A stretch of DNA of 64,000 nucleotides from Nocardioides sp. W7 (GCF_022919075.1 NZ_CP095078.1:1054001-1118000), one strand, 5' to 3'. Positions 41,670 to 51,304 are shown, counted from the stretch's first letter. Translations and numbers: made by a program. The notes: generated by a model not told the origin, from the letters alone.

Positions 41670-44600
41670 ATGACTCTCCACTCCCGTGGCCTTCTCGCCG
41701 CTGCCCTGGTCGCCTCGGCCGCCCTGGTGTCAGGCGCGCTCACCGCCGTCGCGACGCCCCTTCCGGCCGCCTCCGCTGCCGCCCCGGCTCCCGTCGAGCT
41801 GACCTCGCTGGAGGTGGAGAAGAAGGTCGAGCCGATCGGCATCGATCTCGACCACCCCCGGTTCTCGTGGGTCATCCGGTCCGGTGCCCGGGCCGTCACC
41901 CAGGAGAGCTACCGGCTCCGGGTCGCGACCGCGGACGAGGGTCTGGGCGGCGACCTCACCTGGGACAGCGGCGTACAGGCCTCGGCAGAGTCCGCGCAGG
42001 TCGCGTACGACGGTCCGGCGCTCGAGTCGGCGACCGGCTACGTGTGGGACGTCGACGTCGTGACCTCCGTCGGCTCCGCGTCGGCCACCTCGAGCTTCCG
42101 CACCGGGCTGCGGTCCGCGGGCGACTGGGCGGGGGCGACCTGGATCGGCAACGAGCGTCCGGCCCGCGCCACGAAGGTCACCCTCGACGGCGCGTCCTGG
42201 ATCCACTCGCCCTACACCGGCCCCAACACGCCGCCGGGATATCTGCGTGAAACGTTCACGATCGACCCCGCCAAGGAGGTCGCCTCGGCCGAGCTGGTGA
42301 TGGCCGGGGACCTGGGCTTCTCCGCGTTCCTCAACGGCCAGCAGGTCGCCTCCGGCGCCTCGGTCGCGGACGCCTGGAAGAAGGCCTCGCGGGTGGCCGT
42401 GACCCCGAAGTCCGGCGAGAACCTGTTGGCCGTCCGGCTCAACAACACCGCCAAGGCCTACGCGGCCGTGGTTGGCAAGCTCGTCGTGCGCTACGCCGAC
42501 GGCACGAGCGAGGAGTTCGTCTCCGACGGCACCTGGCGCGCGAGCACCTCGGCCAACCCCGGCTGGCACCTGGCCGGCTACGACACCACGGGCTGGGTCG
42601 CCGCGGCCGCGCGGGCGACGTACGGCGGCTCCCCCTGGGGCAACCAGGTGGTCGTCCCGGCCGCCGCCGCCCCGGACGTCGCGATGAACCTCGACACCTC
42701 CTCCTGGATCATCCCGAACATCGGCGCTCCCAGCGGCGCCAACCCGATCCCCACCACGCTCTTCCGCCGCACCGTCGAGGTCGACGACCGAGACGTCGCC
42801 TGGGCCCAGCTGTCCATCACCGGCGACCAGGTCTTCACGGCGTACTGGAACGGCCAGCAGGTCGCCGCCAACACCGCCGCCAACGACGAGTGGCAGCGGG
42901 CCCGCACCGTCAACCTCCCGACGGTCCCCGGCACCAACGTGCTCGCCGTCCGGCTGCAGACCCCCGGCAACAGCCAGTACGGCGGGGTCCTCGGTCGGGT
43001 GCGGATCGGCTACGCCGACGGCACCGGCGAGGACGTCGTCACCGACGCGGGCACCGACGCCCTGGCGATCGGCAACGCCACCGCGCCCGAGGGCTGGACC
43101 ACCGCCGGCTTCGACGACTCGGCCTGGACCCCGGCCCGTGCGCAGGCGCTCTACCGCGGCTGGGTCTACGGCGACCGTGTCACCGTCCCCCAGGTCGCGA
43201 ACGGCGCGGAGTCCCTCAGCCTGGAGGGTGCCCGCTGGATCTGGACGCCCGAGGCGACCAGCCCGGTCGCGCCCGCCGAGGACCGCGCCTTCCGCACCAC
43301 CCGGACCTCTCCGGCAGGCAAGGAGGCCGTCTCGGCCGACGTGCTCATCACCGCCGACGACTCCTTCCGGCTCCACGTCAACGGCACCTTCATCGGCAAC
43401 ACCGAGGGCGCGACCAACGAGTGGCAGCAGGCCCACCTCTACACCGTCGAGCTCGAGCCCGACCGCAACGTGTTCGCGGTGCGCACCACCAACGGCCCCG
43501 GCTCGGCCGCCGGCCTGATCGCCGCCATCCGGGTGCACTACGCCGACGGCAGCAGCGACGTCCTCACCACCGACCCGAGCTGGAAGGCGACCAAGGAGAT
43601 CCCGGCCGCCTGGGCCGACCCGTCGTACGACGACAGCGCCTGGGGCACCGCCGTCGCGCAGGCGGTGTACGGCGGCGCGCCGTGGAACCGCGGCGTGAAG
43701 GACCCCAAGCCCGAGGCGGCTCCGGCGCCACTGCTGCGCAAGGAGTTCGCGGTCGACGACGAGGTCGCCAACGCGACGGTCTACGTGGCGGCGGGCGGCT
43801 ACGCCGACGTCACCCTCAACGGTGACCCGATCAGCGCCGACGTGCTCTCGCCCGGCTTCACCGACTACGACGACACCGTGCAGTACGTCGCCACCGACGT
43901 CACCGACCAGCTCGACGACGGCGCCAACGCCCTCGGCCTCGAGCTCGGGCGCGGCTTCTACGGCATGACCGGCGGGAACGTCTGGAACTGGCAGAACCCG
44001 CCGTGGCACGACGAGCCGGCCGCCCGCGCCGTCCTCGAGATCGAGTACGCCGACGGCAGCGTCGACCACGTCGTCACCGACGACAGCTGGACCATCCACG
44101 ACGGCCCGACCCGCTTCGACGACCTCTACGGCGGCGAGACGTACGACGCCAACCGGGTGCAGACCGGCTTCGACACCGCCGGGTTCGACGACAGCTCGTG
44201 GGCCGCGGCCAGCGAGGTCGCCGGTCCGAAGGGCGTGCTGGTCAACCAGCGCCAGCAGCCGATCCGGGTCACCGAGACCCTCCCGGCCAGCGAGATCAGC
44301 GAGCCGGTCGACGGCACCTACGTCGTGAAGTTCCCGCGGATGCTCGCGGGCTGGGTCCAGGTCACCGCGCAGGGACCGGCCGGCACCACGATCCGCTACC
44401 AGGCCGGCGAGAAGCTGCGCGCCTCCGGGCTGGTGAACGTCGACAACAACGGCGGGTTCGCCTCCGGCTTCCAGACCGACCGGTTCACCCTCGCCGGCAC
44501 CGGCGAGCCCGAGACGTGGGAGCCGCAGTTCTCCTACAAGGGCTTCCAGTACATCCAGGTCACCGGCTGGCCCGGCGACCAGGCGCCGCCGCTGAGCGCG

Positions 44601-47600
44601 TTCACCGCGAAGGCGGTGCACACCGACGCCGAGCGCACCGGCTCCTTCGAGAGCTCCAGCGCCACCATGAACGCGACCCACGAGGCGGTCGTCGACACGC
44701 TGGCCAACAACCTGCACGGCATCCCGACCGACACCCCCATGTTCGAGAAGAACGGGTGGACCGGCGACGCCGCCGTCGGCGCCGAGATGTTCATGATGAA
44801 CATGGACACCCACGAGCTGTTCGCCAAGTGGATGCGCGACCTGCACGAGAGTCGCGAGCTCAACGGGCGCCCGTACGTCATCGCCCCGAGCTCCGCCGAC
44901 TGGGGGGCGTGGGGCATCGCCCCGGCCTGGCACTCGGCCTACGTGATGATCCCGTGGTGGCTCTACCAGTACGGCAGCGACGACCAGGTGCTGCGCGAGC
45001 AGTACGACGGGATGAAGAAGTACGTCGACCTGGAGTTCACCACCGCCGGCAACGGCATCGTCAAGAACGTCCGCCTGGGTGACTGGGTCAGCCCCGAGGC
45101 CAGCCCCGCGGGCGGCAATGCGCCCGAGGACACCCGGGTCTCGGGCACGGCGTACCTCTACACGATGCTCACCTCGATGGCGCGCAGCGCCGAGCACCTC
45201 GGCAAGACCGCGGACGCGGCGCAGTTCCGGGAGCGGGCCGTCGTGGTCAAGGACGCCTTCAACGCGACCTTCCTCGACCAGGCCAAGGGCTACTACCGGG
45301 GCACGGGCGACCGCGGCTACCGCCAGACGCACAACGTGCTGGCGCTGGCCTTCGACCTGGCGCCCGACGCCGCGACCGCGGACCGGGTGGCGGCGAGCAT
45401 CGTCGCCGACGTGCGGGACCGGGACGGGCACCTCAACACCGGCGTCCTCGGCACCAAGTACCTGCTGCCGGTCCTCACCGAGCACGGGTACGCCGACGTC
45501 GCCTACGAGCTGGCCGTGCAGACGACGTACCCCAGCTGGGGCTACATGATCGAGGAGGGCGCCACCTCCATGTGGGAGCACTGGTCGACCGACGCGCGCT
45601 CCTACGGCCACTACTTCCTCGGCACCGTGGACGACTGGTTCTACCACTACACCGCCGGCATCCGGCCGTCGGCCGAGACCGGCTTCCGCGACGTCACGAT
45701 CGCACCCGCGGTCACCGGTGACCTCGACTGGGCGCGGGCCACGGTGGACACGCCGTACGGTCCGGTGACCTCGGACTGGCGCCACGAGGACGACGAGCTC
45801 GTGCTCCAGGTCGACGTCCCGGTCGGCGCGACCGGGCACGTCGAGGTCCCCGCCGAGAACGCCGGGTCGGTCAGCGAGGGCGGCGTCCTCGCGGTCAAGG
45901 CCGAGGGCGTCGAGGAGACGTCGTACGCCGACGGCACCCTCTCCCTGACGGTCGGCTCCGGTCACTACGAGTTCCGCGTCGACGCCGAGCTCGCCGGCTT
46001 CGGGCGGGTCCTGGACCGGCTCGACGCCACCCGCGACCGGGCCGACGCCCACCACGACGCCGGCGACCTCGACGGGTCCGACCACACCACCCTGGTGGAC
46101 GGTCTCGGCGCGGTCCGCGACGACGTGGCGGCCGCGGCCGAGGCCTCCCTGGCCGGCGACGAGTCCGTGACCGAGCGCCTCGACGAGGCGCTCGCCGACG
46201 TGCGGGAGCTGCGCACCCGGACGGCGGACTCGGAGATCGACGGTCCCGTCCGCGACGACCTGGTGCGACACCTCGACCGCGTGGTGGCGGCCCTGGAGGC
46301 GCTGCTGTCCCAGCGGCTCGGCGTCGTGGCGGTCGTGCCGCCGCTCGCCGAGGCCGTGCTGTCCGGCGACGTGGTCGAGGGCTCGGTCACGGTCACCAAC
46401 ACCGGGACGACCGCGATCACCGGCCTGCGGGCCGAGGTGACCGTGGGCGACTGGCCGGTCGACGGGTCCGCCCTGGTGCTCGACTCGCTTGCGGCCGGGA
46501 CGACCACCACGCTGCCGTTTACCGCGACGGTCCCGACCGACGCGGCGCTCGGCGAGCAGTCCGCGACCGTGGCGCTGACCTACCGCAGCGGGGACGAGGG
46601 CCGCTCGACCACCGGCACCGGGCCCTGGGCCACGGTGACCAGCGGACTCGAGGTGACCTCCGTCGAGGTCGCCGACGAGACCCCGGAGGCCCCGGGTCGC
46701 CGGACGGTCACCGCGACGATCGCCAACACCGGCTCCGTCCCGATCACGGGGCGGGTCGAGCTGACCGCCCCGCAGGGCTGGCCGACGACCGTGCCCTCGG
46801 ACCCGGTCACCGTGCCTGCGGGTGGGTCGGTCCAGGTCCAGGTGCCGATGCTGCTCGGGCACCGCGTCGTCGCGACGTCGTACGACGTCACCGCGGCGTT
46901 CGTGCGCGGCACCGACACGATGGCCGAGGGAACCGGCTCCCTGGCGGTGGTCGTGCCCACGCCGCCGACCGACGCGATCGACCACGTCGACTTCGGCGAG
47001 GCGGGCTCGGAGACGGCCCACGCGGTGCAGGCGGCCCCGAACAGCGGGACCAGCCCGGAGGCGGGCCTGACCCGTCGCTACGCGCACTCGCTGTACCCGG
47101 GCTCGTGGTACTCCGCGGCGGTCGAGGTGAACCCGGACGAGCCGTTCGCGCTCCGACTGATCGAGACCTTCGACAAGGCCACGACCAAGGAGTTCAACCT
47201 GTACGTCGACGACGTGCTGGTCGGTCGCTACGACATCACCCGGACCCAGAACAGCGTGGGCTGGATGGCTCACGAGCTCCTGGTCGACGCCCCCGCGGCA
47301 GTCGCGGCCACGGCGGACGGGACGGTGCGGCTGAAGTTCGAGTTCCCGACCGACGCCACGGCGTACGACCCCTCGATCGCCGACGTGTGGGTGCTGCCCG
47401 GTCTCGACGACCAGGCGCCGCTCGGGTCGGTGCGCGTGGACAGCGCCCACCCGGGCCGCGACGGCTGGTTCCGCGGTCCGGCCGAGGTCGCGGTGCTGGC
47501 CACCGACGACCGGGCCGGGACGCTCGACGTCCAGGTCGGCGCGACCGCCGGCTGGCAGGCCTACACCGGGCCCGTCCCGGTCGCCGGCGACGGCGAGCAC

Positions 47601-48485
47601 CGGGTCGACTACCGGGTCCGCGACCTCGCGGGCAACTCCAGCGGCGCGCGCTCGACGACGGTCCGCATCGACGGCACCGCGCCGACGACGGTCATCGAGC
47701 TCGCCGGCACGCCGCGCGACGACCGGGCCTCGGTCCGGCTGGTGGCCGGCGACGCGACCAGCGGGGTCGCCTCGACCAGCTACCGGGTCGACGGCGGCGC
47801 GTGGGCCACGGCGGGTGCGGAGCCCGTCGCGGTCGTCGGGTACGGCGAGCACGTGGTCGAGGCGTTCTCGACCGACGTCGCCGGCAACACCGAGGTGCTG
47901 CGCCGGACGGTGGTGACCCTCGTCGAGGACGAGACGGTCGCCGCGGTGGTCGCCCCGCAGGTCACCGGCACCGAGGTGGTCGGCGAGACGCTCCGGGCGA
48001 GCACCGGCTCGTGGAACCGGACCGACCTGGCCTTCGCCTTCCAGTGGCTGCGCGACGACCGGCCCGTGGCCGGCGCCACGGCGGCGACGTATCGACTGGG
48101 TGCGGCGGACCTCGGGTCCCGGCTCTCGGTGCGCGTGACCGGCACCCGCGACAACGGGGCCTCCGGCACCGCGATCTCCGGGCGCAGTGGTCTGGTGACG
48201 AAGGCGAGCTCCCGGGTCGCCCTCCGGGTCGGCAAGCGCGTGGTGCGCTCGGGCAAGGCGGTGCGGATCCGGATCGCGGTCAGCTCGCCGTCGACGACGC
48301 CGGACGGCCGGGTGACCCTGCGGATCGACGGTCGCACGGTGCGGACCGTGCGGCTGTCCGACGGGCGGGCCGACGTCCGCCTGGTGCTGCGCGGCAGAGG
48401 CACCCACCGGGTGCAGGCCGTCTACACCGGATCGGCCGGTGTGCAGGGCAGCAGCTCGTCCCGGGTGAAGGTCCGGGTGCGCTGA
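41670..48485 (+). CDS. Giant secreted GH78 alpha-L-rhamnosidase
   Basis: 2271 residues, more than twice the usual GH78 length. Signal peptide, rhamnosidase N-terminal Fn3-like domain (about 45-150) and three tandem carbohydrate-binding-like modules (about 155-680, each with a D-G-S-W/W-N-G-Q pattern). The GH78 beta-sandwich and (alpha/alpha)6 barrel follow, with Asp1021, Glu1026 and Asp1033 in the DTPMFEKNGWTGD box and Glu1303 in TSMWEHW, matching the catalytic set of known rhamnosidases. After 1430: a coiled region, NEW3-like, Ig-like and a basic C-terminal Ig domain. Probably acts at the surface on rhamnose-containing polymers. Likely controlled by the LacI-type operator. Confidence 0.92.
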   Translation: MTLHSRGLLAAALVASAALVSGALTAVATPLPAASAAAPAPVELTSLEVEKKVEPIGIDLDHPRFSWVIRSGARAVTQESYRLRVATADEGLGGDLTWDSGVQASAESAQVAYDGPALESATGYVWDVDVVTSVGSASATSSFRTGLRSAGDWAGATWIGNERPARATKVTLDGASWIHSPYTGPNTPPGYLRETFTIDPAKEVASAELVMAGDLGFSAFLNGQQVASGASVADAWKKASRVAVTPKSGENLLAVRLNNTAKAYAAVVGKLVVRYADGTSEEFVSDGTWRASTSANPGWHLAGYDTTGWVAAAARATYGGSPWGNQVVVPAAAAPDVAMNLDTSSWIIPNIGAPSGANPIPTTLFRRTVEVDDRDVAWAQLSITGDQVFTAYWNGQQVAANTAANDEWQRARTVNLPTVPGTNVLAVRLQTPGNSQYGGVLGRVRIGYADGTGEDVVTDAGTDALAIGNATAPEGWTTAGFDDSAWTPARAQALYRGWVYGDRVTVPQVANGAESLSLEGARWIWTPEATSPVAPAEDRAFRTTRTSPAGKEAVSADVLITADDSFRLHVNGTFIGNTEGATNEWQQAHLYTVELEPDRNVFAVRTTNGPGSAAGLIAAIRVHYADGSSDVLTTDPSWKATKEIPAAWADPSYDDSAWGTAVAQAVYGGAPWNRGVKDPKPEAAPAPLLRKEFAVDDEVANATVYVAAGGYADVTLNGDPISADVLSPGFTDYDDTVQYVATDVTDQLDDGANALGLELGRGFYGMTGGNVWNWQNPPWHDEPAARAVLEIEYADGSVDHVVTDDSWTIHDGPTRFDDLYGGETYDANRVQTGFDTAGFDDSSWAAASEVAGPKGVLVNQRQQPIRVTETLPASEISEPVDGTYVVKFPRMLAGWVQVTAQGPAGTTIRYQAGEKLRASGLVNVDNNGGFASGFQTDRFTLAGTGEPETWEPQFSYKGFQYIQVTGWPGDQAPPLSAFTAKAVHTDAERTGSFESSSATMNATHEAVVDTLANNLHGIPTDTPMFEKNGWTGDAAVGAEMFMMNMDTHELFAKWMRDLHESRELNGRPYVIAPSSADWGAWGIAPAWHSAYVMIPWWLYQYGSDDQVLREQYDGMKKYVDLEFTTAGNGIVKNVRLGDWVSPEASPAGGNAPEDTRVSGTAYLYTMLTSMARSAEHLGKTADAAQFRERAVVVKDAFNATFLDQAKGYYRGTGDRGYRQTHNVLALAFDLAPDAATADRVAASIVADVRDRDGHLNTGVLGTKYLLPVLTEHGYADVAYELAVQTTYPSWGYMIEEGATSMWEHWSTDARSYGHYFLGTVDDWFYHYTAGIRPSAETGFRDVTIAPAVTGDLDWARATVDTPYGPVTSDWRHEDDELVLQVDVPVGATGHVEVPAENAGSVSEGGVLAVKAEGVEETSYADGTLSLTVGSGHYEFRVDAELAGFGRVLDRLDATRDRADAHHDAGDLDGSDHTTLVDGLGAVRDDVAAAAEASLAGDESVTERLDEALADVRELRTRTADSEIDGPVRDDLVRHLDRVVAALEALLSQRLGVVAVVPPLAEAVLSGDVVEGSVTVTNTGTTAITGLRAEVTVGDWPVDGSALVLDSLAAGTTTTLPFTATVPTDAALGEQSATVALTYRSGDEGRSTTGTGPWATVTSGLEVTSVEVADETPEAPGRRTVTATIANTGSVPITGRVELTAPQGWPTTVPSDPVTVPAGGSVQVQVPMLLGHRVVATSYDVTAAFVRGTDTMAEGTGSLAVVVPTPPTDAIDHVDFGEAGSETAHAVQAAPNSGTSPEAGLTRRYAHSLYPGSWYSAAVEVNPDEPFALRLIETFDKATTKEFNLYVDDVLVGRYDITRTQNSVGWMAHELLVDAPAAVAATADGTVRLKFEFPTDATAYDPSIADVWVLPGLDDQAPLGSVRVDSAHPGRDGWFRGPAEVAVLATDDRAGTLDVQVGATAGWQAYTGPVPVAGDGEHRVDYRVRDLAGNSSGARSTTVRIDGTAPTTVIELAGTPRDDRASVRLVAGDATSGVASTSYRVDGGAWATAGAEPVAVVGYGEHVVEAFSTDVAGNTEVLRRTVVTLVEDETVAAVVAPQVTGTEVVGETLRASTGSWNRTDLAFAFQWLRDDRPVAGATAATYRLGAADLGSRLSVRVTGTRDNGASGTAISGRSGLVTKASSRVALRVGKRVVRSGKAVRIRIAVSSPSTTPDGRVTLRIDGRTVRTVRLSDGRADVRLVLRGRGTHRVQAVYTGSAGVQGSSSSRVKVRVR

Positions 48486-48492
48486 GCGTCAC

Positions 48493-48527
48493 GGGCGGGT
48501 GCCGGGTCGACGACCCGGCACCTGCCC
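48493..48527 (+). terminator. Terminator hairpin after the rhamnosidase gene
   Basis: GGGCGGGTGCCGGGTCG and CGACCCGGCACCTGCCC form a near-perfect 17-bp stem with minimal loop, 8 nt after the stop. Confidence 0.75.
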
Positions 48528-48561
48528 GACCCGTCGACACGGTGCAGGTCGTGGAGACGGG

Positions 48562-49053
48562 TCATCCAGCCGACGGTCGGTCGGGGACCTCGCGGTCTTC
48601 GAGCAGCGCCACCAGCTCGTTGCGCAGGGCCGAGGCCTCGGTGCGGGTGCTGAGCTCGGAGACGATCAGCAGGCCGAGGGCGACGAACCAGAGCAGGACC
48701 GCGCTCACCACGCACAGCGCGAGGGGGCCGGCCCCGCCGTCGGTGACGCCCACCACCACCGCTGCCGCCGTCATCAGCACGGCAGCCGCGACGAACACGT
48801 AGTTGAAGAGGTTCGCCGAACCGAAGTGCACGTGGCCCTCGATGCGGGTGCCGCGGCTCGTCGCGGTCAGTACGCCGCGCAGCATCGGGGTGGGCGAGCG
48901 GCTCTCCCGGAACTGCGCCCGGATGCGCTCCCCGTCGACCCGGACGTACTCGCGGCCGAAGAGCCGGTTGCCGCGGTACCGGCTCGCGACGCGCGCGACG
49001 TCCTCCGGGGTCCGGTCGCGCACGGTGAAGCGGATGGGCGTCTTTCCGGGCAT
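48562..49053 (-). CDS. Small two-TM membrane protein
   Basis: 163 residues. A soluble N-terminal domain of about 70 residues (IRFTVRDRTPEDVARVASRY ... HVHFGSANLFN) is followed by two TM segments (YVFVAAAVLMTAAAVVVGV and LALCVVSAVLLWFVALGLLI) and a cytoplasmic helical tail. ATG at 49053. The hairpin repeat at 49108-49191 lies in its upstream region. Unknown function. Confidence 0.65.
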   Translation of the reverse strand: MPGKTPIRFTVRDRTPEDVARVASRYRGNRLFGREYVRVDGERIRAQFRESRSPTPMLRGVLTATSRGTRIEGHVHFGSANLFNYVFVAAAVLMTAAAVVVGVTDGGAGPLALCVVSAVLLWFVALGLLIVSELSTRTEASALRNELVALLEDREVPDRPSAG

Positions 49054-49107
49054 GAGGACATTCTGGCCGTGCCGGTGTCGACCTGGTCAGCCGACCAGGG
49101 CCGTCAG

Positions 49108-49191
49108 ACAGGCAATCCCCGTCTCGGGAGCCATCGCCCACGCTCAGCCCGTCCTCGGCTGGGGACTATCGCCTGTCTGACCGCACCACCG
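49108..49191. repeat. Hairpin repeat element, copy 2
   Basis: 84 nt starting ACAGGCAATCCCC and ending GGGGACTATCGCCTGTCTGA + CCGCACCACCG. The arms ACAGGC-ATCCCC and GGGGA-GCCTGT are complementary, and GTCAGACAGGC extends the stem outward to 49104. It is the partner of copy 1 at 41462-41544 in the same orientation. Confidence 0.6.
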
Positions 49192-49205
49192 ACCGGGGAG
49201 CCTGA

Positions 49206-50204
49206 TCAGGCAGTGGACCCCCCGTCGTCTTGCTGGACGAGCCGACGACGTTCCTGGACATCACTCCCCAGGACGGAGCCGTAGTCGCCGAGGGAGGCGC
49301 TGACCCGCGCCACCTGCGCGGAGTCGGTCCACGTGTGGATCTCGACGACCCGACCCTGGGCGACGGTGAACGCCATGATGCTGAACGGCTCGCCGTGGAG
49401 CGTGACGAGCACCCCGGTGAGATCGTCGACCCGGACGGGGTGGACGACCCGCTCGGGGTGGGCGTACCTGAGGGCGTTCCCGGCGACGGACTCCGCGCCG
49501 CGGTAGGTCACCACGCCGCGGAGCGCACCGTGATCGGCATGCACCACGACGTCGGGGGCCAGCACCCCGAGCAGCCGCGGGAGGTCGCCGTCGCGCGCGG
49601 CGGCGAAGAAGGCGTCGACGACCTCGCGCCGGCGTACCGGGTCGTGCTGGGCCGGGTCGTGCTGGACCTGATCGTGCTGGGCCGGGGACGCCGACCCGCT
49701 GACCCGGCGCCGCGCGCGACTGGCCAGCTGGCGGGTCGCCGCGGGCGAGCGCTCCAGGACCGGCGCGATGTCGTCGAACGGTACGGCGAACAGGTCGTGC
49801 AGCACGAAGGCGATCCGTTCGGCAGGGGAGAGCTGGTCGAGCACCACCAGCAGCGCGAGCCCGACCGAGTCGGCCAGCAGTGCCTGGTGCTCCGGCTGCT
49901 GCGGCTGACGCGCGTCGTCGGGGGTGAGCATCGGCTCCGGCAGGCGCTCGACCCGCTCCTCGAGGGACTCCTCGCGACGGGTGGAGCGGGAGCGCAGGGT
50001 GTTCAGCGCGATCCGGGCGACGACCGTCGTCAGCCAGCCCCCGAGGTTGTCGACCTCCGCGGTGTCGGTGCGGTGCAGCCGCAGCCACGCCTCCTGGACG
50101 GCGTCCTCCGCGTCGCCGGCCGAGCCCAGGACGCGGTAGGCGACGGCTCGCAGGTGCGGGCGGTGTGCCTCGAACTGCCGGGTGAGGTCGAGGTCGTCGT
50201 CCAC
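49206..50204 (-). CDS. sigJ: ECF41-family (SigJ-like) RNA polymerase sigma factor with SnoaL-like extension
   Basis: 332 residues. Sigma2 (RAVAYRVLGSAGDAEDAVQE, AWLRLHR), sigma4 (LSPAERIAFVLHDLFAVPFD ... SPAATRQLASRARRR), then a C-terminal SnoaL/NTF2-like domain (RREVVDAFFAAARDGDLPRL ... IMAFTVAQGRVVEIHTW) that in ECF41 proteins modulates activity in place of an anti-sigma factor. GTG at 50204 has AAAGGA upstream. It diverges from the AhpD-like gene, the usual ECF41 target class, and both carry the same promoter motif, so autoregulation and target control are likely. Confidence 0.9.
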   Translation of the reverse strand: MDDDLDLTRQFEAHRPHLRAVAYRVLGSAGDAEDAVQEAWLRLHRTDTAEVDNLGGWLTTVVARIALNTLRSRSTRREESLEERVERLPEPMLTPDDARQPQQPEHQALLADSVGLALLVVLDQLSPAERIAFVLHDLFAVPFDDIAPVLERSPAATRQLASRARRRVSGSASPAQHDQVQHDPAQHDPVRRREVVDAFFAAARDGDLPRLLGVLAPDVVVHADHGALRGVVTYRGAESVAGNALRYAHPERVVHPVRVDDLTGVLVTLHGEPFSIMAFTVAQGRVVEIHTWTDSAQVARVSASLGDYGSVLGSDVQERRRLVQQDDGGSTA

Positions 50205-50238
50205 GTGGTGTCCTTTCGAAAACGGGTCTCCCCGGAGT

Positions 50239-50265
50239 GACCCGCCGCGGGAGCCGAATGTGACA
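50239..50265 (-). promoter_or_regulatory. ECF41-type promoter for the sigma factor gene
   Basis: Minus strand: TGTCACA (50265-50259), 16 nt, GGTC (50242-50239). The reported ECF41 consensus is TGTCACA-N16-CGTC, so one base differs. It lies 35 nt before the sigma gene start. Confidence 0.7.
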
Positions 50266-50288
50266 CCGGCACAGAAGTCTCGGTTCCC

Positions 50289-50315
50289 CGTCACACATCC
50301 TGCCCGGCGCGGGTC
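50289..50315 (+). promoter_or_regulatory. ECF41-type promoter for the AhpD-like gene
   Basis: Plus strand: CGTCACA (50289-50295), 16 nt, GGTC (50312-50315). Same spacing and same GGTC box as the divergent promoter, 39 nt before the AhpD-like start. Confidence 0.7.
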
Positions 50316-50353
50316 AGGGATCTCGACAGCTTCCAACGAATGAGGAGACCGAG

Positions 50354-50830
50354 ATGACCTTCGAACCCCGCATGGCCAACCCCGCGTTCGTCCTGCCCGA
50401 GGCCTTCCGTGGCATCGGCAGCCTGATCGCCGCGATCGGCACGGGCGGTGTGCCCACGAGCACCCTGGAGCTGGTCGCCCTGCGAGCCAGTCAGATCAAC
50501 GGCTGCAGCCCGTGCGTCCAGAGTCACCTGGAGGCGCTCCAGGCCGAGGGCGAGTCCGTCGACCGGATCGTCGGCGTGGGCGCGTGGGCCGAGTCGCCGT
50601 ACTACGACGAGGCCGAGCGCGCCGCCCTCGCCCTCACCGACGAGCTGACCCGGGTGGCCGACCGCAACGGCGCGGTGCCGGACGAGCTGTGGCGCGAGGT
50701 CACGCGGCACTACGACGAGCGGCAGGTCTCCGCGCTGATCCTGCAGATCGGGCTGCTCAACCTGTTCAACCGGATCAACGTGACCGTCCGTGAGCGTGCC
50801 GATCGGCCCAGCTGGAAGCAGTCGGCCTGA
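50354..50830 (+). CDS. Carboxymuconolactone decarboxylase / AhpD-like protein
   Basis: 158 residues, all-helical CMD/AhpD fold with the redox motif NGCSPCVQSH (CxxC-x3-H) around residues 55-64. It is likely a peroxidase-type or decarboxylase-like enzyme. This is the C of the COE target set (carboxymuconolactone decarboxylase, oxidoreductase, epimerase) that accompanies ECF41 sigma factors. A GAGGAGACCGAG ribosome site precedes ATG at 50354. Regulated by the divergent sigma factor by inference from the promoter match. Confidence 0.88.
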   Translation: MTFEPRMANPAFVLPEAFRGIGSLIAAIGTGGVPTSTLELVALRASQINGCSPCVQSHLEALQAEGESVDRIVGVGAWAESPYYDEAERAALALTDELTRVADRNGAVPDELWREVTRHYDERQVSALILQIGLLNLFNRINVTVRERADRPSWKQSA

Positions 50831-50866
50831 CCGTCCGGTACGACGGCGGACGGACGGGAGCCCCGC

Positions 50867-51304
50867 CTACTGGATGCCCATCGCGAGGTTGACCCGGTCC
50901 TCGGGCCGGATCAGGTGACTGTGGTCGTCCAGCCCCAGGTCGAGGTAGCGCAGGACGACGACGGCGCGCTGGCGCCGGGGCAGGTGCCCGATCGCGTTCC
51001 AGAGGTCCTGCCCCTCGGCAACGGCGAGCTCCGTGCCAGCGGGATCCGGCCGTTGCGGTGGCTGCTCGGTCGGGGCCTCGCGAGTCCAGCGCCGGCGCCA
51101 CCAGGACGCGGACGTGGGCACCATGATCCTGCGGACGTACGCCTCCGGGTCGTCGATGCGCCGCCAGGCGAACCAGGCCTTGGTGAGCGCCGTCTGCACG
51201 AGGTCCTCGGCCAGCCCCTCGTCCTGCGTCAGCAGGTACGCCGACCGCACGAGAGCCTGGGACCGCGCCACGACGAACTCGTCGAACTGCGTCTCGTCTG
51301 CCAT
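50867..51304 (-). CDS. SigE-family ECF sigma factor lacking the sigma4 helix-turn-helix
   Basis: 145 residues. Sigma2 is complete (FDEFVVARSQALVRSAYLLT, EGLAEDLVQTALTKAWFAWR) and sigma4 begins normally (LPRRQRAVVVLRYLDLGLDD), but the recognition helix is missing. The expected ADxLGxSxGTVKS stretch is replaced by HSHLIRPEDRVNLAMGIQ and a stop. No continuation is found in another frame. It is therefore probably a pseudogene or a promoter-recognition-defective variant. ATG at 51304. Confidence 0.75.
   Translation of the reverse strand: MADETQFDEFVVARSQALVRSAYLLTQDEGLAEDLVQTALTKAWFAWRRIDDPEAYVRRIMVPTSASWWRRRWTREAPTEQPPQRPDPAGTELAVAEGQDLWNAIGHLPRRQRAVVVLRYLDLGLDDHSHLIRPEDRVNLAMGIQ

Noticed and set aside
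41730..48407. 2225-codon minus-strand frame opposite the rhamnosidase
   Set aside because: Low-complexity Arg/Gly/Val composition and no motifs. The plus strand encodes a clear GH78 enzyme.
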